Source: Pohlia nutans (Eukaryota > Streptophyta > Bryopsida > Bryales > Mniaceae). From it: 64,000 bases of DNA. Below the pieces are notes generated by a model that ran no database searches, was not told the origin of the DNA, and saw only the letters and a program-made list of their open reading frames with translations. The stretch lies in the NCBI GenBank assembly GCA_022496805.1, contig CM040091.1, positions 14,560,336-14,624,335 on the forward strand, written 5' to 3'. Position 1 is the first letter of the stretch, and the number at the start of each line of letters is the position of its first letter. Position numbers and translations under genes: made by a program. Shown in pieces: positions 22,245 to 34,187 of this stretch.

Positions 22245-25200
22245 ATGGCATCCCGTCGGGCTGCGATTCTGGCCCGCAGAGGAGCCACATGCATTGGCTC
22301 CTCGCGCCGGGCCACCAGGGCCAAGCCGCTCGATCTCCTCGACTCTGGAGCCCGAAATGGCGAATTCACCGCAGAACAACAACCTGCGTTTTCCACGCTG
22401 TCGCACCTTCCCTCTAGGTATCTATTCGTTGGATCTATGACGAATTTCTTGACACGCCTTTTTTTTTCCGGTACAAGTTCCGATTGAAGAAATTGCAAGA
22501 TTTCGGAGGTTTAGGTTACATGTCAACTACATGTTACAGGGGTAGGATTTTTAGTTGAGGAAGGTTATGTTTACGGGAATAGGTTTCTTAGTTGAGAAGA
22601 GCAGTTGCTCTTTCACAAAGTCTAACGTACTAAAAACCGTGTCCAACCTACTTCTAGATTTTTCAAATCTTCGCGTTCATTACCTGTGGACAGGCATTTT
22701 AGTAGTCTGGACTTTGGAAAAGATCTTCACTGCATCCGAAGGTTATGTTAACTTCGTGTTACGGGAATAGGTTTTCTAGTTGAGAAAAGCAATTGTCTCC
22801 CGGAGATTCCTTCTAGACCTAACCAAAGTCACACTGTAACTAGTCCCGGGAGGAATCCTAAAATCACATTTAGTCCGGATTCCTTCTAGACCTAGTTGTG
22901 AGATTACATTCTAAATGAGATTCCTCCCGGACTAAATGTGATTTTAGATTCCTTCTAGACCTAGTTGTGAGATTCCTTCTAAATGCAATGTGATTTTAGA
23001 TGCTTCAGGATTTTATTACTTAGCATTACGTTGGCTCACGTTATGTGAGTACCTATCTCGTTGCTTGCATTTTCAAACGATCACGCGATTGATAATTTGA
23101 ATCTGAAGATGGACGTCTTGTTTTTCATGTTTCAAATGGGCGATGTCTTAGACTTGAATAGGCGATATATTCGCGGGGTCTCTCTGCAGGAAAACGTAAT
23201 AAAACCGTTTAATTTTATTGTGTTCTTCGATTTCTAGTTCAGTAATTATTGGACCGTTATTTAATCTTTGTATGTGTGCTTTCAGCTTTAAAAAGATTTT
23301 TTGGAAACAGAATTGAAGGCAATCCAAGAAGCAATTAATAGGCAATTGGAAAGGCAATTGAAAAAGAACTTTTCCGTAACTCGTTGTGCTGCGGTTTATC
23401 AGGGGAATTCAGAAGTAGCTATGATTTGCGTTGATTAATACTGAACTCGATTTTTAATGTTCTTGGGTATGAATAGGTCCTACTTCCAGCGTTCTGTAAC
23501 AATGCCCAAGAATTTGGCCAGAGGTCAAAGATCAGCATTCCATGCATCCAGTGGTACGTACAATCTTTTTGTTTGCAGGGTCATCAGAGAAACAGTACCT
23601 CAGGTTTTACCAGTTCGATTGGCATGAAATCTAGATGAATGACATAAAGAACATTTCAAGGATATCATGAAATTTAGAGGAGAAGAAATACTATTCTAGT
23701 CATTATTCATGGTGAAGACTTGAATGTGGACGAGTTCATGCGTCTGATGTTGATCCAGTTACTAGTTTGTCTCTACGATCATGCTGGAGCTTCCTAGAAA
23801 CCTGTTACTCTTGCTTTCATGAATCTCAAGTAGGCATGCATGGTATGAATGACAACCTCTAGAGCGTCTGTAATTTTCCAGGCGTTGGGCATGAAGATTA
23901 ATGGGCAAAGTTTAACAATTTGTTGATATTATTCTTAGAAGTTGGAACTCTCGAATTCTCAGCATTGGAAGTTTGATTCTAAATGATATCTTATTTGCAT
24001 GCAGCTCGCCCTGTTCAGGAAATCGGGATGCCTTCACTTTCACCCACTATGACTCAGGTCGCTTTTGAAACCTTTCTTTGCTTTCTATGATTATTTTCCT
24101 GGTGATTGAATTGTTACTGCATTTTTTAGCTTTGTTTCAAATTATGCATGTATTCAAATCTATGGTTAATTTGAGATTGGTTTACCCTTCTATTGCATAT
24201 TCTCTGACGTGTCCTATCTCTTCGCAGGGTAACATAGTTACATGGAAGAAGAATGAGGGAGATGAAGTTGCTGCTGGGGATGTTTTGTGTGAAATCGAGA
24301 CGGTAGGTTTAGTGGTCACTAGTCTTAGAGGCTTGTAAGCCTCCTCCTGATTTAGGATCTATTTGAGTCACTTAGGTTGTGTACATGATAAGTCTTATCT
24401 ATCTATTTGCTCTCTTGCCTCTTTTTGAATGTCTTGACGTTCATATTGTGACGGATATTATATACTGGAAAACCTCTGTAAACAGGACAAGGCGACACTG
24501 GAGATGGAATCAATGGAAGATGGGTTTCTCGGTAAGATTTTGGTCGGTGATGGTGCCAAGGACATCCCGGTTGGTCAGGTATATTACAGTTCTTCAGACA
24601 ACTGAACGTTACTTCACTTTTGTTCTTGAACATTGGAGGATGGTTGTCACTTATCATTTCTATAAACGATCATTTGGTTTCTATTAACGGCATTAGGTTG
24701 TTCCGTATCGTCTGCAACAATATAGACCTGAGACATGCAATGCCATGTAATTAGCTGGTTTGAGGGCAAAGAGAATTCTTGTTCTTGTACTAAGACACAG
24801 CACCTCTCTGCTCTGACTTCTTGCTTCTCTGTGAGCCGCTGTTGGAAAGGTTCTCTCCTTGCGGCCTCTTTTTCTAACTTGCTTCAACGGTTTCAATGGA
24901 CAGGCCATCTGTTTGATGGTTGAATCAAAGGAAGAGTTAGAAAAAATTGGTGACTACAAGGTTTCAGCAGGCGGTGAGGCGCCTTCTCCACCAAAGAAAG
25001 AAGAGTCAGCTCCCCCTCCTCCCCCTCCAAAGCAGGAGGAATCAAAACCTGCACCTTCTAAACCAGCTCCGGCGTCTTCAAGTCCTCCGTCTAGTGGAGA
25101 TCGTGTTTTTTCAACACCTGCAGCCAGGAAATTGGCTGAGGATAAGAGTGTAATCACCTGAAACCTATTCTATCTCCACTGTACTTGTTGCACTGGCTGA

Positions 25201-28200
25201 GTGTTTTTGTAGTCTGTACTAACTGTAGTCTGTGACATCACCACAGGTAGGAAACTCTGGCCAAATTCATCACTTTTCTTAGGTCGTCACTAGTAGAGTG
25301 GGTAATGAGCCCTGACCATCTCACGCTCGGCTAGGCTATGCTGTGAACGAGCTTTGAAGCAGCGAGAATTTATATTCTAGTGCCAACTCGCTCTACTCAA
25401 AACGCCTACACCGTTCACGGTTACATCTTGGTGCTGTAGTTTGCTTGATGGTGGCATTGCTCTTTTCTTCAGGTGTCCTTGTCCAGCATCAAGGGGACAG
25501 GTCCAGATGGAGGAATTGTGAAGGCTGATGTTGAAGAGTATCTAGGTAATGATCCGAACGTAGTAGTCTCCCTAGTAGTGACATTCTATTAGTACTTCCT
25601 TTGAACTCATCGTTTCTGTGTATATATGTAAAATACTTGATGACATGTGCTTATATTTCCTGTATATGTTGAATCCTATTCCCTTCGTATAAGAATGCAG
25701 AAGTGGGTTTTGGGTTTAGGGATCTTCTTTGTTTGCGGGTGGGATTTTTCTTGCTGTGTGCCAATTATGAGTTGAGGTGCCAATTTGTGGTGAGGCGTCT
25801 GAGAATATTCGTGTATTGTGTGCAGCATCAGGACCTTCTCCATCGAAACAGGAAGTTTCTCGCACAGACCAAAAGGTCGCAGGTGGAGCCCCACCAGGTG
25901 GAGTTCCACCCATTGGTGATTTGGACTACACTGATATTCCCAACAGTCAGATTAGAAGGGTAAGACAGACTGCATTTCGGTCACCTTAGTAAATTCCAGT
26001 ATTCTTCACTCCTCTAGAAACTGTGGCCTATCTGTTGAAAAGCTGTGTAGAATATGTTGCATTTTTACTGTTGTTATTTGGACACAAATACGCTGTAGTA
26101 TAATAGAATCATCAATGACTATAACTCTAATATGGTATTGAAAAATTATTTCTGGCCACCCCGTTAACCATCTTTTTATGGCACTGAGGGTTTCACCTGT
26201 TCTTAGACTGTAAGGGTTAAAGCAACGAATTGAGCAAATATGAGTAGAGTTTGGATGATACTTGGCCTCATGCATCACTCTGCGTAGTTATGGTTAAGTG
26301 ACCTACATACATTGACATTTGTTCCTGGCATACTATCCTTGTGATACAGATCACAGCGAAACGTCTACTCCAGTCAAAGCAAACAATACCTCACTACTAT
26401 CTCAGCCTTGAGCTACGTGTTGACAAGCTTCTTGAGTATGTGCCTCCGTTTTTTTACGGTTCCGACTTTTCAGATTTTCTAGGACGGATGTATGTAATGT
26501 GGTTAAAATTTCCATATACTACATGTTCAAGCTTGAGAATAGAAGATGACAAGATTTTGTGTGCGTTGAAGGCCTTATTTGTGAGTGTTTCGTATGTTGG
26601 CTTTTAGGTTGCGGACTGATTTAAATGCAACATTGGATGCCTCGAAGAAGAAGGATGCTCCAACCAAGAAAATATCATTGAACGACTTCGTCATCAAGGT
26701 TCTATCCATTTAACACCTTATCTGTTCCCAGTCAATAGTAGTTGATTTGTGTACGGTCTTGGAAATTTTCCATTTCTTTTGCCTTATCACTGACAGAATT
26801 TGTGAATTTGCAGGCTGCAGCCTTGGCATTGAAGAAGGTTCCAGAAGTCAATAGTACCTGGACTGACGAGTACATTAGACAGTAAGTGCTGGTATTCTAT
26901 ATTTTGGTTATCCAGATTTATCTCATAAAGGACATGCTTGATCGCATGTTGCGTATGAATGTTTTGAAAGTGATACAAGTTTGACGTATGTTTTGAGTCA
27001 TGTGCGGAGGTCTGAGGGATATTGAGTAGTCAGTTTATATATCGATGGGGTATCTGATTTTTAAGTGGAATGGGATAGCTGATGGACCAAGTTTGTTGCA
27101 GATTTATTACTCAAGTCCATCACACCTTCAGCTCATGAAGAGTGATAGGTCTAGAAATATTCATACGTGTGACGTGTCTGTACTGCATGGTGCGCTCTAA
27201 CAGGTTTTTTGTTGGGCAGGTACAACAATGTGAACGTCAGTGTTGCAGTGCAGACCGACCATGGACTGATGGTCCCTGTTGTGAAGGTACTTTGGGTGAA
27301 ACTGGAACATCTGGACATTACTAGGTTTGCAGCTATCGACTTGTTTAATAGGTGTATTTGATTGGGAAGTTGTTCAGATATGACTTTTTGACTTTGCTCT
27401 TCCTTTGTCTGTTCTAGGATGCGGACAAGAAGGGATTGGCCACAATTACAGATGATGTGAAGGCATTAGCTGGCAAGGCTAGGTCGAACACATTGAAGCC
27501 CAATGATTACGAGGTACGCAAATTCAACCACTACTTGCATTATGGAAGAAGCATTTGTGTTTTCATATAGTTCAGGACCGGTTTTTGTAGAGAAAATTGT
27601 GTCATTTACTGAGCGTCACCACTTTTATTCTTCTGAGACGTGATGCTCATGAATGCATCAACTATGCAGGGTGGAACATTCACAATTTCCAACCTGGGAG
27701 GACCTTTTGGAATTAAACAGTTCTGTGCCATCATCAATCCTCCACAAGCAGCCATTCTAGCTGTTGGGACCAGTAAGTTTCTACTCTCGTAATTGGCCCG
27801 CCCTACTGGTGCTCTTAATTTATTCGCCACAGCTTGTGTCTTAGTGAACATCATGATGCATTTGTAAATTGCAGAGGAATCACGTTTTACCGCTGTGTAG
27901 TAAATGAGAGTACTAGATTTTTGAGGTTTTGAGAAAATCACTTCATACATGTGTGATTTTGTGACGAGTACTGTTCTTTTGAAGACTGGTTCCTTGATGT
28001 GGTAATTGATTTGCAGCTGAGAAGAAGTTGGTGCCAGGAGCTGCACCTGGAGAGTATGATGTGGGCACTTTTATGACCGTCACAATGAGCTGTGATCATC
28101 GTGTTGTTGATGGTCAGTTCCACATCTGAACTATTTTACGAAGTTACTAAGGCGACTTAAAATTGCTAATTCTGATATCATAACGTAGTTTCATTTTTCG

Positions 28201-28388
28201 ATTAATCTAGGAACCAATATTTTCTACTGCCAGATCCAAAACTATAATACTCTCAGATGGTAAATCTTTGTTGTACGCCTGGATATAAACTATGTGGCTG
28301 GTAATGTGTCATGGCAGGTGCTATTGGTGCACAATGGTTGGGAGCGTTCAAGGGCTATATCGAAGACCCCGTGACTCTTATGCTTTAA
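22245..28388 (+). CDS. mitochondrial pyruvate dehydrogenase E2 (dihydrolipoyl acetyltransferase)
   Basis: Transfers the acetyl group from E1 to CoA through a lipoyl arm, making acetyl-CoA in the mitochondrial matrix. Sixteen exons: 22245-22417, 23477-23553, 24005-24057, 24228-24302, 24486-24578, 24904-25149, 25473-25545, 25826-25959, 26350-26435, 26608-26698, 26814-26881, 27220-27286, 27418-27513, 27670-27772, 28017-28112, 28318-28388. They give 1602 bp, 533 residues, with all junctions in phase. The Arg/Ser-rich N-terminus ([13 protein letters not shown]) is a mitochondrial presequence. Then come one lipoyl domain ([12 protein letters not shown], lipoyl Lys in [11 protein letters not shown]), a Pro/Ala linker, the E1/E3-binding domain ([29 protein letters not shown]) and the catalytic domain ending [16 protein letters not shown] with the catalytic His and Asp. 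It resembles Arabidopsis At3g13930. Confidence 0.93.
22418..23476 (+). repeat. E2 intron 1 with internal duplications
   Basis: A 1059-bp intron with GT-AG ends. Direct and inverted short repeats occur: GATTCCTTCTAGACCTAGTT twice (22878, 22951), related TCCTCCCGG segments in both orientations, and ACGGGAATAGGTTT twice (22574, 22761). No gene inside. Confidence 0.6.
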
Positions 28389-29062
28389 TTCCAGTTTAGA
28401 AGTTACTGTGCTGCGGTTTCCTGCTGGAGCGAATTGATAAGATTTATGTAACGTACTAGAGCTTCCAGGTGAAGCATCATCATCGTTGCGGTCGTTCCAG
28501 GAGAGCACCTGTACATGTCAACGAATTCCCTAATGTGGAGGACTCTCTCCTTTCGGTTCACAAGGTTCGATTCCTAGAGGCAGCGCTTTTTCAAAGCTAA
28601 TATTGTCTGAGGCATACCGCAGAAGACTGAATGCGGATTTAATAAGATTTATATCAAGGTTCCTCTGGTGGAATTAGTAAGCATATATACTTCACGATTG
28701 CATACTTCTTTGAACGGGTATTCTTGATTTGGTTATGGATGATCTAATAAGGATTGCATTTACGAAATGGAATATGTTTTAGTGGTTAATAAATGTTTTT
28801 TCGGTTGGTGAATTCTTACTACTGTAGTCAGTGTGCCATTTTGGTTCGGACCCAAATCATGTAAGTTTATTAATGTATGTAGCAGGAACATGTTCAAATA
28901 ATGCAGATTAGATCGATGGGAAAACTTATCAGAACGAAGATAATATAAAGCTTTGTATGCCAGACGTAATGACCAGTTCGACTTCTGAGGTCAGGCCTAG
29001 CTTAAGCTACACTGACATAGTATTGAGCAATGACACCCTAGTTGCATGGGTTACTGCACCTA
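28389..29062. other. E2 3' flank
   Basis: Probable E2 3' UTR and spacer up to the Tc1 element. No separate gene seen. Confidence 0.4.
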
Positions 29063-30643
29063 CAGTGAAACAAAACCGAGTACAAAATCTGAACAGTCAT
29101 AGTTCGTTGATCCTTCCACCTGACACAAAAGTTAATACATAGAATTACTTTTTTATTGTGTATATTCATCCAGTCCTCTACATGGATGAAAAATCTCATT
29201 ATCATTTGAGGTAGGATCTGTGAGGAAAGTGTCGTAGAAGCACACAGACGTGTGTACTCAGTTTTGGTTGCTTCTTCTTGCTGAATTTCGAAATTTCATT
29301 GTGCACTCCTCGTTGCAAGATTTGAGGGCGTTTTTTTTTAGCTGTCTTGCTCTTGTTGTGTACTATCTATAGTGAAGGTTGATTTGTCAATTGTATCTCT
29401 ATGCCTCGGTTGTGTGAATCATTGAAGCACCAAGCATTGGTGCAGCTTAGGAGTGGTGTTTCTACAAGAAAAGTTGCAGACTCACTTGGAATGAGTCAAT
29501 CTTCAATAGCTCATCTGAGGAGGGAGATTAGTGGTGAAATAGAAAAGCAAAGAGGAGGACGTCCAAAGGTTTTAGGAGAGCAAGAGAAGTGACTTGGTGT
29601 GCACCTTGTCACTGCTGGTCATCTCAAAATGGCAGGTGCAGCTGCAAAACAACTTCGAGAAAAAACAGGTAAACACTTCTCCGACATCACCTTGAGGCGT
29701 GCTTTGAGAGAAGCTGGTTTGGGTGCTTGTGTGCAACAAAAGAAGCCTCTACTTGCCAAAAGACATGTTCTTGCAAGGTTGAGTTTTGCTCATAAATACA
29801 AAAATTGGACCGTTGATGATTGGAGACGGGTTATTTTCAGTGATGAGACAAAAATTAACCTTATCAACTCAGATGGTAGATCTTGGTGTTGGTTGAGAGA
29901 AGGAGAACGACCTGGACCTAAACATGTTAGTCAAACTGTCAAACATGGTGGTGGTTCAATCATGATTTGGGGTTGTATGACTACTTTTGGGCCGGGTGCT
30001 TGGTATCAAATTGAAGGTAGAATGGAGCAACACTTGTACAAAAAAATCTTAGAAACCTACTTGCAAAGTACCATACAGAATTACAACTTAGATCCTACTA
30101 AGGTGGTTTTTCAACATGATAATGATCCCAAACATACGGCAAAAAGTGTTCAGTTGTGGCTCTCTTCACAGCCATTTCAACTCCTTCAATGGCCAGCCCA
30201 ATCTCCAGATTTGAATCCAATGGAACATTTTTGGGCCCTTCTCAAACAGCGTTTAAGCCAAGTCACTCCAAGGCCAAGAGGTGTTCAAGAATTGTGGGAG
30301 AATGTTTGTAGTATTTACCCTAGTTTTCATGCAAAAGATTGTGAGAAACCATATGAAAGTATGCCAAGAAGGATTTCAGCTGTTTTGGAAGCACAAGGTT
30401 ATTGGACTAAATATTGAAGTTTGAAGATTTTCTTTGAACAATATTGAGTACAAGACATAGTTGTTGATTTGACTTTGTAGAAGGATGTTTAGTTATCAAT
30501 TTGATGTGCAACTTTGCACATGTGTACAAGACTTTGTGTATTGTTCCATGTAACTTTCAGATTTGTAAAGCAATCATTGAAATTTTTGTAATTGCTCTTG
30601 AAAGTCGACACTTTAGATTTTGTACTCGGATTTGTTGTCACTG
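29063..30643 (+). mobile_element. Tc1-type (DD34E) transposon, complete with TIRs
   Basis: A 1581-bp element. The left end 29063-29090 and inverted right end 30615-30643 match over 28/29 bases with one indel and one mismatch, starting CAGTGA and including CCGAGTACAAAATCT. TA lies immediately outside both ends (29061-29062, 30644-30645), the duplicated target of Tc1/mariner elements, and CAGTG is the classic Tc1 terminus. Size and a single intronless transposase frame fit a full-length Tc1. CACC/GGTG also extends the symmetry outside the TA, so the exact outer edge could be a few bases further. Confidence 0.92.
29401..30417 (+). pseudogene. Tc1-like DD34E transposase with one in-frame TGA
   Basis: A single frame of 338 codons, the usual length for Tc1 transposases, is interrupted only by TGA at 29590-29592 (codon 64). 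The first 63 residues hold a paired-type helix-turn-helix (STRKVADSLGMSQSSIAHLR) and an AT-hook-like GGRPK. After the stop the frame continues through the second DNA-binding helices and the DDE catalytic core: Asp148 in IFSDETK, Asp240 in FQHDNDPKHT and Glu275 in SPDLNPMEHFW. The 34 residues between the last two make it DD34E. The tail MPRRISAVLEAQGYWTKY is typical of animal and fungal Tc1 proteins. With only one lesion the copy is young or was recently active. Readthrough or a sequencing error would restore one protein. Plant mariner elements are normally DD39D, so this family is out of place. Confidence 0.93.
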
Positions 30644-30884
30644 TAGGTGGTAAAGAAAATAATCATGACCATAGAAGCTTAAATATTTAAGAAATTGTTT
30701 TTAAAAGAAAAAACTATTTTTTATGGTGGAAAAAAAATCTTAGAGAATATTAACAAAATCTAAAAGAATTCCTTAGCATTTAGGAAAAATAAATAATTAG
30801 TTGACATGACCTATAGATCCTCACAATTGGGTACGATAATAATGTCATAAATTTGGAGTTTTTCATTGGTTTCCTCTATCTTAA

Positions 30885-31421
30885 TCCTTTAACGTCCCAA
30901 TTCAACATTGTTTTCAAAGACGTGTTACGAAATGTTTGATGGAAACCAAAAATGAAGTTGATGTACAAAGAAAATTTGTAAATGTCAATGTGAAGATTAC
31001 ATCTGTACAGTTAAATGTATCATAATTTTTATGAATAATTCAAAAATAATTTTGCAAGGTTTTCTCTTGAAATTCAATTAAAAACCCTGAATTAACACAA
31101 AAAATTTGAAAAAAATTGGAATGAAATTGGAATAACATGCACTACGCAATGGTATGATTTCCATTATTTGATTCTACTTATTTTGGAAAATCATGTCTTA
31201 GGTCTCACTTTTTGAATTAAGAATGAAACTTGACATAAACAAATTGTGTTATTTTTCCAAAAATCATGATAACCAATTTTGAAAATCCACACCGTACAAA
31301 GGATAGTCAACTAACACAAGAAATCAAAAAAAATAAAATTGGGGGATGAAAATTGTTCACTCTGGATGGAAATCAAACAGCTTTAATCTGTTGGTCGTCC
31401 AATATATGAAGCGCTAAAGGG
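30885..31421. mobile_element. TTAA-flanked 537-bp element, copy 1 of 3
   Basis: Starts TCCTTTAACGTCCCA and ends GCGCTAAAGGG, with TTAA directly outside both ends (30881-30884, 31422-31425). It aligns along its length with 42978-43500 and 50218-50758 (landmarks AACATGCACTAC, TTTGATTCTACTTATT). It has no coding capacity. Confidence 0.8.
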
Positions 31422-32399
31422 TTAAAGGAAGAGACTAGGTAATATAATGGTTCAAAAATGGCACATAGTAGGAAATTTATGTTCAAGCCCATTGAAAATG
31501 GTATATGTTACAAAAAAAATAGTATCATTTTCTATTTGGAGTAATGATATTAATGATTAACCCCTAAAGAGCCAAGGATTTATGTGTGACCCAAAATGGA
31601 GGGTTTATATAATCCTAGCCAGACAACTATCCAGTCTCAACTTTTCTTCTACTTACTAACTTACAAACTTCACAGTACATAATATTCACTTTCAGATTTA
31701 CAAATGTGACAACAAAAAGACCACTTCTATAATCGTAGCCAAACAACTATCCACTCTCAACTTTTCTTCTATTTACTTACTAATTCTATAGAACACAATA
31801 TCCACGTTCAAATTCATGAGGATGGTTAACTTAGGACTGTTCTCCTTATTAGTAAAAACAGGGGGCATTATTTTGATGTGAAAATGGTATGAAACTCGCA
31901 TGACCTTGATATTGAAATCACACGAGATTTAACATAAACCTTGACATTGTAATCACAAGAGACCTATGGTTGCTAGAGTTTACATTAAAATGATGGCATG
32001 ATTTCTATGTTAATATGACATAGATCGTCAAAATAATTAATACTCAGCTCCTTATCAACAAAAATAAAAAAGTATTTGTGTTTGCAAGTACAACACAAAC
32101 CTCATGCTACAAAGTGCATGAGCTTTGTATGAGATGAATGTCAGATTGATGTTGCATGATTTTCACAGGGAAATCACATGAGAATTTCCTGCCCAAAATT
32201 TACTGATGCAAATTCAACTTGACGTATCACACGACGCATGGTAAATCATCACCCTAGTTATGTAGCTTGTCAAAGGCTTGAAGTCTTTTACTCGACCTTC
32301 ACACAAATTAAACTTCAAAACCTGACATGACTCCACAAGGACACAACAGCTCAAATGTATGTCTCAGAAATAGTGCATTCAATTCCCAAGCAAGTGCCT

Positions 32400-32637
32400 A
32401 GGGTAATGGCCTGATATGAATACCCCTCCAAAAATAATGTGATTTTTGAGAAATATTTTTTTGGTAAGAAAATAATATTGAAAATTTACAAAAATTAGAT
32501 GGTGTTGTAGGCGTCATGGCTACAACTATATACATGGTATTAAAAACAAAATTTCTAGCACACATAAAATGGCTTAGGGATAAGTCGCACATAGTGAGAC
32601 GTGACGTACTGGTACCCACATGAGGCCATTGCCCCCT
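32400..32637. mobile_element. MITE, copy 2 of the 15959 family (inverted)
   Basis: About 238 bp, related in reverse orientation to 15959-16195 (shared TTATGTGTRCTAGAAATT and TTTTTGGAGGGGTA on the complementary strand). The ends AGGGTAATGGCCTGATATG and the inverted GGGGGCAATGGCCTCATGTG pair. Confidence 0.6.
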
Positions 32638-32724
32638 ACAGAATCCAAGATTTCTCCTAGGTATATGAGCTTCACTTTATTACTTTACTCCAACGTGACA
32701 TAAAAGTCGACTATGCTTGTTTAA

Positions 32725-32900
32725 CCCCTAAATGTACCGATCCTTTGAACACAAACATATAGCCTCAAAAATAAATATTAGCATGGCTTATGTGTACATT
32801 AGGTGTACAAGAGAGGACCATTGCAAGCATAAAATAAACTCAACAAATTTGACATACTTGCAATTGAAGGCTTCTCCAATATTATAAACAACTCCTCATC
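32725..32900. mobile_element. TTAA-family element, partial
   Basis: Begins CCCCTAAATGTACCG directly after TTAA (32721-32724) and follows the 20934/21259 family for about 175 bp (CCTTTGAACACAAAC, AATATTAGCATGGCTTA). The right end was not found. Confidence 0.55.
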
Positions 32901-34187
32901 ACATCATAAATAATTAGATATATTATTTTAAAGCTATAAACTACCAAAATTCATAAAAAATACAAAATTAATGATTATTTCTCAAATTTGATTATGTTTG
33001 GCCAAAATTATATGTTTAATAAGATGCTTAAATATTCATTAGAATTCATCTCCTTTAAAGTGATTATTATAACCAGCTCTTGTTTATAATTGTTTAAATT
33101 GGTGTTTCTACAAAATAAAATATCCTAAATCTTGGCATCTTTTGACTATGTTATGAACATTATACCTTTAACCAATTCTAGAAATTTGAAAAATAATCAT
33201 ATTTTTATTCTTTTATGAATATTCAAAGTTTTAAAAAAAAAAAAAAAATCATTTATAAAAATTCCAAAGTGTTTTAGTGGAATTCAATTGTATAGATAGG
33301 ATCTATCGGTTGTGCATCACAACTTTCATGTTCTATAAAATTTCTAAAAAGTCATGTAACACATATTTTATAGCACATTTAGTTTATGGCAAAACCCCTC
33401 AAAAAATTAAGGGTTAAGTGCTATCATGTTCACAACCCAATTTTTAATCAAGAACTTCTAATTCCTGGAGTTGAACGAGGTTCCTCAATCCAAGTCGAAG
33501 TATTTTGTTACTTACAGACTAACAGACTAACCTCTTTCCACAAAATCTAATCATTTCCTAACTAATTGAGCCGTAGCATGTACTATGTTGTTCCAATTCA
33601 TACTAAAAGTTCCAACTAAAAAAATCCAGGTGATCGTCCTTCGTGTCACACATGATTCTAAAATGTCAAATTCAAGTGATCATATTGTAAAAAAACGAGA
33701 CCAAATTTTATACCACATGAAGCAATGAACATTGCATTTGTTGGTCAAACAACAAATAAATTTGAAACAAAAAGTTCACGTACATAGGACCTATTCCAAA
33801 CTACTAAAAGAAATATGAAGCCCAATTTGAGCTTTGGATCCCTTAGGGGTGAAGCTAACAATGTACATTTTAGTATGCTTTCAAGGTCATACCAAAAATG
33901 AAACTCTTGGTGAACATGAGTTTCCTACTCCAAAAATCATCAAAATAATTCCTATACTCCAAGTATTGCTTAATGCTTTAGATGCTTTTAAAGCATATAA
34001 TATTAAATTTGTAGTAATTCCATTCATTTTTTATTTAAAAACTACTAGATATGAAACCATACATTCTATTTGAAACTACGAACATGAATTGAGTATACTC
34101 AAAATGAATTTGAATTGTATAGAGAATATTACATAAAGATTTCTCTCATACTCTCATATCAAGTACAAATATGAAGTGTTGTAAACT

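Larger units (their letters stand above)
30646..34187. other. repeat-rich intergenic region
   Basis: AT-rich, no gene recognised. Contains the TTAA elements at 30885-31421 and from 32725, a TTAACCCCTAAAG end near 31559, and the MITE at 32400-32637. A duplicated block (AACTATCCASTCTCAAC) occurs near 31624 and 31744. Confidence 0.5.

Noticed and set aside
28560..28580. B-box-like GGTTCGATTCC suggesting a tRNA or SINE
   Set aside because: No acceptor, D or anticodon stems can be built around it; it lies in the E2 3' flank.
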